From: Lysobacteraceae bacterium
GTDB lineage: Bacteria; Pseudomonadota; Gammaproteobacteria; Xanthomonadales; Xanthomonadaceae
Direction: 5' to 3'
Assembly (NCBI GenBank): GCA_016789405.1
Contig: JAEUPQ010000018.1
Coordinates: 58,050-122,049, forward strand
DNA length: 64,000 nt
In this document: positions 9,547 to 19,410 of the stretch, piece after piece
How positions within the stretch are numbered: position 1 is the first letter of the stretch
Layout: each line of letters opens with the position of its first letter
Translations under genes and position numbers: made by a program
Notes under the pieces: generated by a model
Told to the model about the DNA's origin: nothing
The model's database searches: none
Seen by the model: only the letters and a program-made list of their open reading frames with translations

Positions 9547-10866
9547 TCAGCCGGGCTGCGGGCGCGCCGTCGTCGACAGATCGTCGCCCCGCTCCACCCG
9601 CTTGGCCAGGCGCCAGCCGATCAGGCCCGAAGCACCTGCGGCCGCCATGTTGACCGCAGCGAAACCCAGCGACACCACGCCGAGCGCACGCAGGCCGTTC
9701 ATCACCACGGCCACGCCCATGTCGCCGAATCGCCACACGGCGGTGTCCACCGCATTTTTCCCCTTGTAGCGCAGGCTGCGCGGCACCTGCGCGAACAGGC
9801 TTTCGCGTGCCGGGCCGAGCGCGCCGTAGGCCAGTCCACGGCTGACCACGAGGGCCAGCGCAACCCAAGGCAGCGGACCGACGGCGAGCGAATGCGGGTC
9901 CGCCGCGACGATGACGAGCAGCATCACCAGCATCGTGACGCCGGCATGCAGCGCGATCGCGGGCGCGGCACCGAACCGCGTGAGCAGCGGTCGGGCGATG
10001 AACACCTGGACTCCGATCGCGAGCAGGTTGGTGCCCAGGTCCAGCGTCGCCGCGAACTGGGTCCGCGACACGGCGTCGGTGAAGGTCGCCTTCGAATAAT
10101 CGATCACCAGCGCATAGTTCACCGTGCCGATGCAGTCGCCCAGCAGCATCAGCACCGCCATCGTGCGCATCACCGGATTGCCGAAGACCTGTCGAAGACC
10201 GTCGAACATGCCGCCGCCGACAGGCGCCGCATTGCCGGGCTCATGCCGGCGCAGGCCATGCACCGAGGCCCAGCGCCCCAGGACCATCGCGCACAGGATC
10301 GCCACGCCGAGCAGTCCGGCCGACACCACCAGCAGCGGCGCCACGCCGATCACGTCGACCAGCGTCAATGCCATGGCCGGGCCGACCAGCGACCCGACCG
10401 AGCCACCGACCGCGATCGCCGGGAACAGGCGTCGCGCCTGCTCGTCGTTCCAGATGTCGGCCATGAAGCTCCAGAACACCGACACGACGAACAGGTTGAA
10501 CACGCTGATCCACACGAAGAACACGATGCCCAGCGCGCGCGGCGACAGCAGCCCTTCGTGCGTGAACAGCGGAATGAAGCCGACGAGGCAGGCGATGAAG
10601 AACAGGTAGACCACCGGGACCACGATCCGGCGCGGATAGCGGCCGACCAGCCAGGCGAAGACAGGCGTCAATGCGAGCGTGGCCACGAACACTGCGCCGT
10701 AGAACCACGGGAGCTGCGTCGATCCGACCGCGGCGGAGAGCTGGTCGCGCACGGGGCGGATCACGTAGTACGCCGAGAGCACGCAGAAGAAGTACAGGAA
10801 CGACCAGCCGACGGCGGTCCATTCGCCGGTACGGACGCGACGCCCGGTGTCGGGGGAGGCGGTCAT
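9547..10866 (-). CDS. ATP/ADP-translocase-like major-facilitator transporter
   Basis: Inner-membrane carrier of about 439 residues with around 11-12 hydrophobic segments. The segment SAYYVIRPVRDQL near the N-terminus and the later ARESLFAQVPRSLRYKGKNA are characteristic of the NTP/NDP-translocase-like group found in free-living proteobacteria, where the substrate is not known. The ATG at 10866 is preferred over an earlier alternative start because the first helix follows closely; no strong ribosome binding site was seen. It is convergent with the FKBP gene (3 bases apart) and divergent from the GMC oxidoreductase. Transport of nucleotides is a family possibility only. Confidence 0.8.
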   Translation of the reverse strand: MTASPDTGRRVRTGEWTAVGWSFLYFFCVLSAYYVIRPVRDQLSAAVGSTQLPWFYGAVFVATLALTPVFAWLVGRYPRRIVVPVVYLFFIACLVGFIPLFTHEGLLSPRALGIVFFVWISVFNLFVVSVFWSFMADIWNDEQARRLFPAIAVGGSVGSLVGPAMALTLVDVIGVAPLLVVSAGLLGVAILCAMVLGRWASVHGLRRHEPGNAAPVGGGMFDGLRQVFGNPVMRTMAVLMLLGDCIGTVNYALVIDYSKATFTDAVSRTQFAATLDLGTNLLAIGVQVFIARPLLTRFGAAPAIALHAGVTMLVMLLVIVAADPHSLAVGPLPWVALALVVSRGLAYGALGPARESLFAQVPRSLRYKGKNAVDTAVWRFGDMGVAVVMNGLRALGVVSLGFAAVNMAAAGASGLIGWRLAKRVERGDDLSTTARPQPG

Positions 10867-11019
10867 CTGTCGGTCCGGGGGCTCGGGTGCACAGCGCGCA
10901 CGGTAGCCGATCGTGCCGGGCATCGCCAGCGACCCATCATGCCGCCATACCCGTGGCGCCGAGTGTTTGCTCTAGGCTGCGGGCATAGTGTCGGTCCGCT
11001 GTCTTCACCGGATGCGTGC

Positions 11020-12609
11020 GTGTTCGACTACATCATCATTGGCGCCGGATCGGCCGGTTGCGTGCTCGCCAACCGCCTGAGCGAAGACCCCACGGTCAAG
11101 GTCCTCCTGCTCGAAGCCGGCCCTCGCGACTGGCACCCCTTCATCCACATGCCCGCCGGCCTGGCCAAGCTGGTCAACCGCAAGGGCGTGAACTGGGACT
11201 ACAACACCGCAGCGGAACCGCACCTCGCCAATCGCGCGCTCTGGTGGCCGCGCGGCAAGGTGCTGGGCGGTTCGAGTTCGATCAACGCGATGTGCTACAT
11301 CCGCGGCGTTCCCGGCGACTACGACGACTGGAACGCGATGGGCGCCACCGGATGGCACTGGGACAACGTCCTGCCCTATTTCCGCAAGGCCGAAGGCAAC
11401 AGCCGCGGCGCCGATGCGCTGCACGGCGGCGACGGACCGCTCGCGGTGTCGGACCTGCGTTACACGAATCCGCTGTCGCAGGTGTTCATCGATGCGGCAC
11501 GTCAGGCCGGCCTGGCGCAGAACGGCGATTTCAACGGCGCCACGCAGGAAGGCATCGGCTTCTACCAGGTCACGCAGCGCGATGGCGCCCGGTGCTCTTC
11601 GGCGGTCGCCTACCTGCACCCTGTCCGTGCGCGGCCGAACCTCACTGTGCACACCGGCGCCCAGGTCGGCCGCATCACATTCGACGGCCGCAGGGCCAGC
11701 GGCGTCACCTACGCGATGGGTGGCCAGGGCTACCACCAGCCCGCCGCGCGCGAGGTCCTGCTGTGCGGCGGCGCGATCAACTCGCCGCAGTTGCTGATGC
11801 TCTCAGGCATCGGCCCGGCGGACGACCTGCTGCGACTGGGCATTCCCGTCCTCCAGGATGCGCCCGGCGTCGGCGCCAACCTGCAGGACCACCTGGACAT
11901 CTGCACCCTGTTCAAGTCGACGCAGCGGGTCACCTACGATCGCCTCAGCGACCTCAAGGTCGCGTTCGACTACTACCTGCGCGGCCGCCGCGGCCCGGGC
12001 AGCAGCAACATCGCCGAGGCCGGCGGCTTCGTGCGCTCGTCTCTCGCACCCGACGACCGCCCCGACATGCAATTCCACTTCGTCCCGGCGATGCTGGACG
12101 ACCACGGCCGTCATCGCCTGCCGGATGATGGCTACACCCTGCACGCCTGCTTCCTGCGCCCGCGCAGCCGCGGCCGGCTGTCGCTGGTCAGCGACCGCGC
12201 CGGCGACAAGCCACGGCTCGAAGCCAACTACCTCAGCGACGAGGAAGGCTTCGACCTGCGGATGATGCTCGAGTGCGCGAAGCTCTCGCGCGAGATCCTC
12301 AATCAGCCTGCGTTCGCGCCCTATCGCGGCGCGCCGCTGTTCCCGTCGCGCAACGACCTCGACGATGCCGGACTGATCGACTTCATCCGCGCGAAGGCCG
12401 AAAGCGTGTACCACCCGATCGGCACGTGCCGCATGGGCAGCGACAACGGCGCCGTGGTCGACCCCGCACTGCGCGTCAATGGCGTCGAAGGCCTGCGCGT
12501 GGTCGATGCCTCGGTGATGCCCAAGCTGATCGGCGGCAACACCAACGCCCCCACGATCATGATCGCGGAGCGGGCAGCGGATCTGGTGCGCGGGACACTG
12601 CACGGCTGA
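11020..12609 (+). CDS. GMC-family FAD oxidoreductase (choline dehydrogenase-like)
   Basis: Flavin-dependent alcohol/choline-type dehydrogenase, about 529 residues. The start is taken as the GTG at 11020, placing the ADP-binding motif FDYIIIGAGSAGCVLANRL at the extreme N-terminus as usual for the family; no ribosome binding site is obvious, so the mRNA may be leaderless or the start may differ. GMC signatures are clear: WPRGKVLGGSSSINAMCYIRG (residues about 84-104), GAINSPQLLMLSGIG, and the C-terminal catalytic His/Asn region VYHPIGTCRMG and GGNTNAPTIMIAERAADL. BetA partners (betaine aldehyde dehydrogenase, BetI) are absent nearby, so the true substrate may be another alcohol. A strong bidirectional terminator follows. 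Confidence 0.9.
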   Translation: MFDYIIIGAGSAGCVLANRLSEDPTVKVLLLEAGPRDWHPFIHMPAGLAKLVNRKGVNWDYNTAAEPHLANRALWWPRGKVLGGSSSINAMCYIRGVPGDYDDWNAMGATGWHWDNVLPYFRKAEGNSRGADALHGGDGPLAVSDLRYTNPLSQVFIDAARQAGLAQNGDFNGATQEGIGFYQVTQRDGARCSSAVAYLHPVRARPNLTVHTGAQVGRITFDGRRASGVTYAMGGQGYHQPAAREVLLCGGAINSPQLLMLSGIGPADDLLRLGIPVLQDAPGVGANLQDHLDICTLFKSTQRVTYDRLSDLKVAFDYYLRGRRGPGSSNIAEAGGFVRSSLAPDDRPDMQFHFVPAMLDDHGRHRLPDDGYTLHACFLRPRSRGRLSLVSDRAGDKPRLEANYLSDEEGFDLRMMLECAKLSREILNQPAFAPYRGAPLFPSRNDLDDAGLIDFIRAKAESVYHPIGTCRMGSDNGAVVDPALRVNGVEGLRVVDASVMPKLIGGNTNAPTIMIAERAADLVRGTLHG

Positions 12610-12665
12610 TCCGCACGACGACGTCCGTCGTTCGTCTCCACCGCATGCCTGCCCCGCGAAAGAAA

Positions 12666-12699
12666 GAAGCCGGCGACTCGCGTCGCCGGCTTCTTCGTT
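12666..12699. terminator. Bidirectional terminator
   Basis: A perfect 12-bp stem (GAAGCCGGCGAC / GTCGCCGGCTTC, loop TCGC) has T-rich tails both ways (TTCGTTTTC on plus, TTTCTTTC on minus). It ends the GMC oxidoreductase and the BNR/PKD protein. Confidence 0.85.
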
Positions 12700-12726
12700 T
12701 TCAGTCGCGTGCGAAGCGATGCGCGA

Positions 12727-15700
12727 TCAGCGCAGCGCGCTCCACCCATCCCCGTACTGGCCGATGTTCGACTCGGTGAACGAGGTGCCGTTGCTGCGCC
12801 AGAGGACCAGCATGCGCTGCGACGCGCGGGTGATCACCAGATCCTCGATGGCGTCGCCATCGAAATCGCCCGTGGTGAACAGGTCGCGATCCGATGCCAG
12901 GCCGTAGGCCGCTGCGCCCTGGTACACCGCGCCGTCCATGCGCCAATAGGCCAGGTACACCTTGTCGTTGTCGCGCAGGATGATGTCGGCCTTGCCGTCA
13001 CCGGTCACGTCGGCCGTGCCCACCATGTTCCAGGTCGTGCCGTACTGGCCGATCAGGCTCACGTTGAAGCCGTTGCCGTTGCTCATCCAGACGCTGGCGT
13101 TGCGCGTGCCCGGATCGTTCCACAGCAGGTCCACGCGGCCGTCGCCGTTGAAGTCCGCGATACCGGCGACAACGTAGGTCACCGGCGGACTGTAGGTGTT
13201 GCCGCCGAGATAGACCGCGCCGTCCATCAGCCAGTACGCGAACTGGCCGGTGGTCGGGTTGCGCCACATCAGGTCGTCCTTGCCGTCGCCGTTGATGTCG
13301 CCCTGGCCGATCGCATCCCAGCCCGCCGGCGCACCGCCGATGATGCCCTGCGCGTGCGTCGAACCGTTCCAGATGTAGCTCGACAGGGTCTGCGTGCCGA
13401 GATTGCGCGCCAGCAGCGAGGCCTGCGGGATCGGGGTGAGGAAGCCGGTCGAGGCCGGGGCATAGCCAGACGCCAGGCTGAAGCCGGACGAACCCGTATA
13501 CAGCGTGCCGTTCATGATCCAGTAGCCCACGTACGACAGCGACGGATTCCACAGCACGATGTCGCTCTTGCCGTCGCCGCTGAAGTCGTTGTGCACCTTG
13601 CGACCGCTGGTCGACGGCACGGTGACCTGCGACGTCTTCGTGTGGCTGTAGCCGCCGTTGTCGGTGACCGTCAGCGTGACCGTGTACGTGCCCGGCGCCG
13701 CGTAGGTGTGGCTCGGATTCGTGCTGGATGCGCTGACGCCATCACCGAAGCTCCACTGGCGGCGGACGATGTTGCCGTCGCTGTCAGTGGAGGTGTCGGT
13801 GAACGTGGCGGTCAGCTGGCTGCTGGACACGGTGAAGTTCGCCACCGGCACGGCATTGGCGCCGACAGCGGACAACTGCCACACGCCGCGGCCGTAGGTC
13901 GCCGCGCGCACGTTGTTGCCGTCCTGCGAGACCGTGATGTCCATGACGTTGACCAGCGGCAGGAAGGCGCCCAGACGCTCCCAGTTGGCGCCGCTGTCGA
14001 GCGAGCGGTACACGCCGAGGTGCGTGGCCGCGTACAGCGTCGTGCGCACGACCGGATCGACCGTGGCCATGTTCACCGGGATGCCGAACGGGAAGCCGTT
14101 GCCGACGTCGATCGACGCCCAGGTCTGGCCGAAATTCGTGCTGCGCCAGATGTGGCTGCGACTGGAATCGGGCGCCACCGAGGTCACGTAGACGATGTTG
14201 CGGTCGACCGGATCGAAGGAGATCGAACTGGTCGACAGACCGTTGTTCGGCAAGGCGCCTGCCTGTGCCCAGTTCGCGCCACCGTCGCTGGTGAGGAACA
14301 CGCGCCCGCCGTTGGCGACCAGGCCGATGACGTTGGCGCTGTTCGGCGTGCCGACACCGGTCTTCGCAACGCCGATGCCGCGGATGAACAGGTCGGCCGG
14401 CAGGCCGGTCGTGCCGAGTGCGGTCCAGCTGGTGGCGTAGTCGGTGGTCTTGTACGCGATCTTGTTCGCGTAGGTGAACAGCGTATTGCCCGTGGCGTCG
14501 CCTTCCCACACGCCGAAAGACGAGCGGAAGGGCGCGTTCGCGCTGCTGCCGCATTCCGGGAGGCCGGTGCACGACAGCGTGAAGGCGTTGCCGCCATCGG
14601 TGCTGCGACGGATGCTGAGGTACTGCACCGTGCCGATCATGCGGTTGGCATTGCTGCGATTGACGTTGCACGCGAAACCGTCGCCACCGATGACCTGGTT
14701 GAACACGCTGGTGTTCGTTTCGCGCAGGCGGGTGCCGTTGTCCTGCAGGCCGATCAGCACCCGGTCGGTGTTCCCCGGCGACGAGCAGACGTTGTAGACC
14801 AGGTGCGACACGATGCCTTCGTTGAGCGTGTGCGTGAACGTGCTGCCGCCGTTGCTGCTCATGAAGATGCCGCCGTCGGTGCCGAAGTACAGCTTGCCGT
14901 CGCTGGCCATGTGCGCGCTGTGGAAATCGGCGTGGACATACGGCAGGCCGAAATCGGCCAGCCAGTCGGTGATGATCGCGAAGCTGTTGCCGCCGTCGCT
15001 GGTCTTCGTCGCCAGCAGCGCGCCGCCGAAGTACGCGACATCGGGATTGCTGCGATCCACCACCGCCATCAGGTCGTACCAGCCCTGCCCGTTGAAGATG
15101 GTCTCGAGCGTGCTCGAATCGCTGTTGGGATTGGTGTAGGTCTTCGGATCGCCGATCGCCGTGCGACCGACGCTGGTCCAGTTGGCGCCACCGTCGGTGG
15201 ACTTGAAGATGTCGGCGAAGTCCTTGGACGCGTTCGGCGATGCCGGACGCGGTTTGGCGGCCAGCGCGTACATCACCGAGCGGTTCGACGGCGCGGAGGC
15301 CAGCGCCATGCGGTTGACCCCAGCCGTGTTGGTCACGCCGTTGCCGCGCGTCCACGTCGCACCGTTGTCGGTCGAGCGCCAGATCTGGCCCTGACGCTGC
15401 CCCGGCGCGCTGGTCGATTGACTGGGAGCGGCTTCGAGCGACAGCGCGATGTTGTTGCCGCCGCCCCAGACGATCGACCAGATCGCGGGCGTTTCGCCCA
15501 CGCCGGTATTGATCGCGACCTGCGTGTAGGTGCCGCCGGCATTGGTCGAGCGGTAGAGGCCCTGGTCGGTCGCGACCAGCACGATACTGGAATTGCCCGG
15601 CGCGACGAGGATGTCGCGGATCGACGTGGAGTTGCCGAGGAATTTCGGCGCTTCCCACTTGTCTCCCCCGGCGGTCATCTTGACGATGCCCAGGCCCGTG

Positions 15701-16380
15701 CCGTCGAAGGGATCGCCCATGCCCAGATACAGCGTCTCGGGATTGTTCGGATCCATGGCCAGCGCGCCGACCGACAGCGAACCGAGCGTCTCGGTCTTGG
15801 CCTGCCAGGACGCACCGCCATCGGTCGTCTTCCACAGGCCACCGCCCGAGGGGACGATGTAGATGGTGTTGGGACTGGTCGGATGGGTGACGATCTCGTT
15901 GATGCGACCGGAGTCGGTCACGTTGAGCGTCACGCCGTTGCGGATGAAGTTCGCGCGGGTCGGACCGATGTTGGTCCAGCGCAGGTCGCGGCTGGCGGAA
16001 TCACCGGCCGCACGCCCCAGCACAGGTGCGCCACCCAGCATCGCCTTCGAGGAGGAGAGCGGCATCTTGGCCGCGTGCTTCAGGCGCTCGCGCTGCGCAG
16101 CTTCCATCATGTAGCGCTGGTACTGCAGCGACCACAGGCCACGGTGCGAGGCATGGCGATTGATCTTCGTGCCGGTGCGCTGGTAGTTCTCGTTGTACCA
16201 CTGGTCCATCCAGCGCGCGCGCGCGCCCGGATCGTCGCCGTCCTTGACCTTCTTGACGCGTGGGTGCGCGCGGGCCTGCGTGTTCGGCTCGGAAGTCGGC
16301 GTGGCCGCGAACAGCGTGCCGGCGATGACGCTCGTCAGCAGCGCAGCGCCGATGACGGTGTTTCTGAGATGGAAGGACAT
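12727..16380 (-). CDS. Secreted BNR beta-propeller / PKD / FG-GAP repeat protein
   Basis: Large exported protein of 1217 residues. The ATG at 16380 starts a clear signal peptide (MSFHLRNTVIGAALLTSVIA). Residues about 150-820 form a sialidase/xyloglucanase-like beta-propeller with repeated Asp-box motifs (STDGGANW, STDNGATW, TTDGGASW, TSDGGANW). A PKD domain follows (VANFTVSSSQLTATF through HTYAAPGTYTVTLTVTDNGG, about 850-930). The C-terminal about 280 residues carry FG-GAP/VCBS-like calcium-binding repeats (DFSGDGKSDIVLWNP, DINGDGKDDLMWRNP, DFNGDGRVDLLWNDP). The catalytic residues of glycoside hydrolase family 74 were not identified, so enzyme activity is open. The C-terminal module is duplicated in the adjacent metalloprotease gene. 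Confidence 0.9.
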   Translation of the reverse strand: MSFHLRNTVIGAALLTSVIAGTLFAATPTSEPNTQARAHPRVKKVKDGDDPGARARWMDQWYNENYQRTGTKINRHASHRGLWSLQYQRYMMEAAQRERLKHAAKMPLSSSKAMLGGAPVLGRAAGDSASRDLRWTNIGPTRANFIRNGVTLNVTDSGRINEIVTHPTSPNTIYIVPSGGGLWKTTDGGASWQAKTETLGSLSVGALAMDPNNPETLYLGMGDPFDGTGLGIVKMTAGGDKWEAPKFLGNSTSIRDILVAPGNSSIVLVATDQGLYRSTNAGGTYTQVAINTGVGETPAIWSIVWGGGNNIALSLEAAPSQSTSAPGQRQGQIWRSTDNGATWTRGNGVTNTAGVNRMALASAPSNRSVMYALAAKPRPASPNASKDFADIFKSTDGGANWTSVGRTAIGDPKTYTNPNSDSSTLETIFNGQGWYDLMAVVDRSNPDVAYFGGALLATKTSDGGNSFAIITDWLADFGLPYVHADFHSAHMASDGKLYFGTDGGIFMSSNGGSTFTHTLNEGIVSHLVYNVCSSPGNTDRVLIGLQDNGTRLRETNTSVFNQVIGGDGFACNVNRSNANRMIGTVQYLSIRRSTDGGNAFTLSCTGLPECGSSANAPFRSSFGVWEGDATGNTLFTYANKIAYKTTDYATSWTALGTTGLPADLFIRGIGVAKTGVGTPNSANVIGLVANGGRVFLTSDGGANWAQAGALPNNGLSTSSISFDPVDRNIVYVTSVAPDSSRSHIWRSTNFGQTWASIDVGNGFPFGIPVNMATVDPVVRTTLYAATHLGVYRSLDSGANWERLGAFLPLVNVMDITVSQDGNNVRAATYGRGVWQLSAVGANAVPVANFTVSSSQLTATFTDTSTDSDGNIVRRQWSFGDGVSASSTNPSHTYAAPGTYTVTLTVTDNGGYSHTKTSQVTVPSTSGRKVHNDFSGDGKSDIVLWNPSLSYVGYWIMNGTLYTGSSGFSLASGYAPASTGFLTPIPQASLLARNLGTQTLSSYIWNGSTHAQGIIGGAPAGWDAIGQGDINGDGKDDLMWRNPTTGQFAYWLMDGAVYLGGNTYSPPVTYVVAGIADFNGDGRVDLLWNDPGTRNASVWMSNGNGFNVSLIGQYGTTWNMVGTADVTGDGKADIILRDNDKVYLAYWRMDGAVYQGAAAYGLASDRDLFTTGDFDGDAIEDLVITRASQRMLVLWRSNGTSFTESNIGQYGDGWSALR

Positions 16381-16690
16381 GGCGTTCTGCTGGAAGTGGA
16401 GATGGACATCGAACGGGGCATGGGTGGCCTGGCAAATCCCTGCACCCGGTACACATCGTCCGTGACGGCCTTTCCCCGAACGTATCCTAAACCCCGGAAG
16501 CGCCCAAAGGACAAGCCGGGACATGACGATCCGGAATGCGGCGGCGGGCCAACCCGACACGCGTCACGAAACCTGGGGGCAGGCTTCGCCGACCCTGAAG
16601 GAAACACTCGCAGGAACCGTCCAGTTCCGGACAAAAAAAACCGCCTCCCGGAGGAGGCGGTCTTGTCATGGTCCCGCTGACGCCCCGGAA
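16381..16690. other. 310-bp gap
   Basis: It lies between two minus-strand genes and holds the terminator of the metalloprotease gene at 16633 and the promoter region of the BNR gene. No gene is supported. Confidence 0.5.
16633..16661 (-). terminator. Rho-independent terminator of the metalloprotease gene
   Basis: A 9-bp stem (ACCGCCTCC / GGAGGCGGT, loop CGGA on the plus strand) is followed on the minus strand by TTTTTTTGTCC, about 30 bases after the stop at 16691. Confidence 0.9.
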
Positions 16691-19000
16691 TCAGGGAATC
16701 ACGGTCCAGCCGGCACCGTACTGGCCGATGTTCGCCTGGGTGAAGGCCGTGCCGTTGCTGGTCCACAGCCACAGCATGCGGTCGCTGGCCCGGGTGATCA
16801 CGAGGTCGCCGAAGCCGTCGCCATTGAAGTCGCCGTTGGTGAAGAACTCGCGATCGTTCGGCATGCCGTAGGCCGCCGCGCCCTGGTAGACCGCACCGTC
16901 CATGCGCCAGTAGGCCAGGTACACCTTCGCGTTGTCGCGCAGGATGATGTCGGCCTTGCCGTCGCCGGTCACGTCACCGGTGCCCACCATGTTCCAGGTC
17001 GTGCCGTACTGGCCGATCTGGGCAACGGTGAAGCCGGTGCCGGTGCTCAGCCACACGCTGGCGTTGCGGGTGCCTGGGTCGTTCCAGAGCAGGTCGTCGC
17101 GACCGTCGCCGTTGAAGTCCGCGATGCCCGCGACCACGTAGGTCGCCGGCGGGCTGTAGGTCTGGCCGCTGACGAAGATGGCGCCGTTCATCAGCCAGTA
17201 CGCGAACTGGCCGGTGGTCGGGTTGCGCCACATCAGGTCGTCCTTGCCGTCGCCGTTGATGTCGCCCTGGCCGATCGCATTCCAGCCGGCCGGCGCGCCG
17301 CCAACGATGTTCTGGGCGTGGGCGGAGCCGTTCCAGATGTAGGCGGACAGCTGCTGGCTGGTGTTGTTGCGGGCCAGCAGGGACGCGCGCGAGATCTGCG
17401 TGGCGAAGCCGGTGGAAGCCGGGGCGTAGCCCGACGCCAGACCGAAGCCGGACGAGCTGGTGTACACCGAACCGTTCATGATCCAGTAGGCCAGGTAGGA
17501 CACCGACGGGTTCCACAGGACGATGTCGCTCTTGCCGTCACCGTTGAAGTCGTTGTGGATCTTGCCGCCGAAGGGCACGACCGGCGCGCGGAACTGCGCC
17601 ACCAGCGGCATCGAGATGTTCATGCTGCGCGCGTTGTCGGCCGTGGCGGTACCGGTCGGACGACCGGAATAGTTCACGTTCGGGTTGCCGAAGTGGAGGA
17701 TGACCGACTGCGTGCTGTTCGACAGGCGGTAGGCCATGATCGTGTAGAAGCCGAACGTGGTGGCTTCGCGATAACCGTAGGAATACGAGTGCGTGCCGCT
17801 GTCGCCGCCGCTGTCCTCGACGTTGTGCTGCTGGCCCATGTTGTGGCCCAGTTCGTGCGCGAGGGTCGTCTCGTTGCAGAAGTAGTTGCGGCCGTCGGTC
17901 TCGTCGTCGTCGTTGCCGTCGCTGACCACGGAATAGCCGAACGGAGCGTCGGTGTTGTCGATGGTGAAGCCGCCACCGCCCAGCAGCCACGCGATGCCGC
18001 AACCCTGGTGCTGCGGTGCCTGGAAACCACGCACGAGCGACACGAGGTCGCCGCCGTAGGTATCGCGGGCGGTGCGCAGCGGCACCAGTTCCGCGGGAAC
18101 CGTCGTCGGCGAGCAGGTCGGGTTGCAGGTCTGCCCTGTGAGGGCCTGGAGGGCCGCCTCGTTGCTGTTGCTGTCGGTGTAGCTGACCTGGAGGGTATGC
18201 ACCAGGCGCAGGCGACCGGTGATCTGGCTGGCCTGGTAGGCCTGGTTCGCCACGGCGACCATGTAGGCCAGGCGCGACAGCGCCTCGCCATTGTTCTCGG
18301 TCACGAAACCGCTCGTGTAGCCAATCACCAGGTCGATGGTTTCGGCCGGACCGGCCTTCTCGCCGGCGGCCGTGGTCATGGCCTTGGCGCGCTTGTTGGC
18401 GACTGCGGCCTCGATCGTCTTGGGCGGCACCAGCATGCCGGTATCGTCCGCGCCACCCAGCAGGTTGCCGTCCAGCACCTTGCCCGGGTCGATCTCGACC
18501 ATCCAGGCGCGGCCGCCGGACATGGTCAGGCGCAGGGCTTCGGTACCGGGCTGGGCGATGCGGCCGAACACGGCCTTCTCGCCGAAGGTGATGATCGCGT
18601 CCAGACCGTCGGCCGTGCGGCCGATCCAGGTCCAGTTGCCGTCGAGGCTCTCTTCATGGCGCTCGTAGGCGATGCGCAGCATCTTGCCTGACGGGGTGGG
18701 CACCTCGATGGCGCCGCCGGGATGCGCGGCCCGGAGCGCATGGGCTTCGCTCAGGTTGACCGCATGGTAGGTGTACGCCTTGCGCCGGACCGGCTGCTCC
18801 AGGCGCTCGAAGGAGAGCAGAGCGCCACGGTCGGGCATGGAGGCGAAGGAGGTGATGCGCTTGGCCTGGGTCGACAGCGGCGACGACGGCAAGGCGGGCG
18901 ACTTCGCGGCGATCTGGACGGCGTCCTGGACACCGCCAGTTTCGGACGTGCAACCGCCAACGACCAGCGCCGCGGTGAGGGTGAGGGCAAGCTTGCGCAT
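16691..19000 (-). CDS. Reprolysin-like zinc metalloprotease lipoprotein with FG-GAP tail
   Basis: Exported metzincin-type endopeptidase of 769 residues. The ATG at 19000 begins a signal ending in lipobox VGGC at about residue 17 (MRKLALTLTAALVVGGC), suggesting a lipid-anchored or outer-surface protein. After a prodomain-like region (to about 230), the catalytic domain carries HELGHNMGQQHN (zinc ligands of the HExxHxxGxxH type) and a Met-turn IMAYR, as in M12/M43-type metzincins. The C-terminal about 250 residues are FG-GAP/VCBS-like repeats (DFNGDGKSDIVLWNP and others), nearly the same as those of the BNR/PKD gene next door. A terminator follows. Whether mature protein is retained or released is not known. 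Confidence 0.92.
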   Translation of the reverse strand: MRKLALTLTAALVVGGCTSETGGVQDAVQIAAKSPALPSSPLSTQAKRITSFASMPDRGALLSFERLEQPVRRKAYTYHAVNLSEAHALRAAHPGGAIEVPTPSGKMLRIAYERHEESLDGNWTWIGRTADGLDAIITFGEKAVFGRIAQPGTEALRLTMSGGRAWMVEIDPGKVLDGNLLGGADDTGMLVPPKTIEAAVANKRAKAMTTAAGEKAGPAETIDLVIGYTSGFVTENNGEALSRLAYMVAVANQAYQASQITGRLRLVHTLQVSYTDSNSNEAALQALTGQTCNPTCSPTTVPAELVPLRTARDTYGGDLVSLVRGFQAPQHQGCGIAWLLGGGGFTIDNTDAPFGYSVVSDGNDDDETDGRNYFCNETTLAHELGHNMGQQHNVEDSGGDSGTHSYSYGYREATTFGFYTIMAYRLSNSTQSVILHFGNPNVNYSGRPTGTATADNARSMNISMPLVAQFRAPVVPFGGKIHNDFNGDGKSDIVLWNPSVSYLAYWIMNGSVYTSSSGFGLASGYAPASTGFATQISRASLLARNNTSQQLSAYIWNGSAHAQNIVGGAPAGWNAIGQGDINGDGKDDLMWRNPTTGQFAYWLMNGAIFVSGQTYSPPATYVVAGIADFNGDGRDDLLWNDPGTRNASVWLSTGTGFTVAQIGQYGTTWNMVGTGDVTGDGKADIILRDNAKVYLAYWRMDGAVYQGAAAYGMPNDREFFTNGDFNGDGFGDLVITRASDRMLWLWTSNGTAFTQANIGQYGAGWTVIP

Positions 19001-19410
19001 ACAGGTAGGGTCTCGACGACAGGCCCGGGTGACGGGGCGTGGGGGGCTAGCATACGCCGAACCCCCTGCCGGCTGCACCCGGTCCCGCATGACAGCGGCC
19101 TCGGTATCGCGACGGCAGGCGCAGCCGGATTCGGCTCGTGTTCACATTTTCGACGGGTAGAGGGATCGGCGCGGCGGAACGACGGACCAGCGGGCCAGAC
19201 TGACCGTCAAGGCGTGATCGCCTGCTGGCTTTTGTCTTTCGCAACAGACCAGAACCTTGGGCAAGGATCGGTCCCAAATGGATGCCGCTCTGGGACCGCG
19301 GGTTACGGCTTTCTATGTGCTAAACGGGACACCCACAACTCAGACTTCTCCGCCACCCGGATCAGCAGTTTCCCGACATCCCTCCTCGCCCAGCTCCGCG
19401 ACACTGAGGC
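19001..19410. other. 410-bp gap before the transposase
   Basis: No gene is supported. It holds the promoter side of the metalloprotease gene and, near 19326-19336, GGGACACCCAC, the inverted partner of GTGGGTGTCCC found after the transposase and its partial copy. Confidence 0.5.

Noticed and set aside
9892..11019. Long N-terminal extension of the GMC oxidoreductase frame
   Set aside because: It is Arg/His-rich and antisense to the transporter; the flavin-binding motif needs to be at the N-terminus, so the GTG at 11020 was chosen.
12709..16680. 1323-codon open frame on the plus strand opposite the BNR/PKD gene
   Set aside because: Low-complexity Arg/Ala/Val/His-rich translation without domains; an antisense shadow of a GC-rich gene.
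12727..19000. CRISPR-like or satellite repeats in the exoprotein genes
   Set aside because: The recurring DNA is explained by coding FG-GAP and Asp-box protein repeats.
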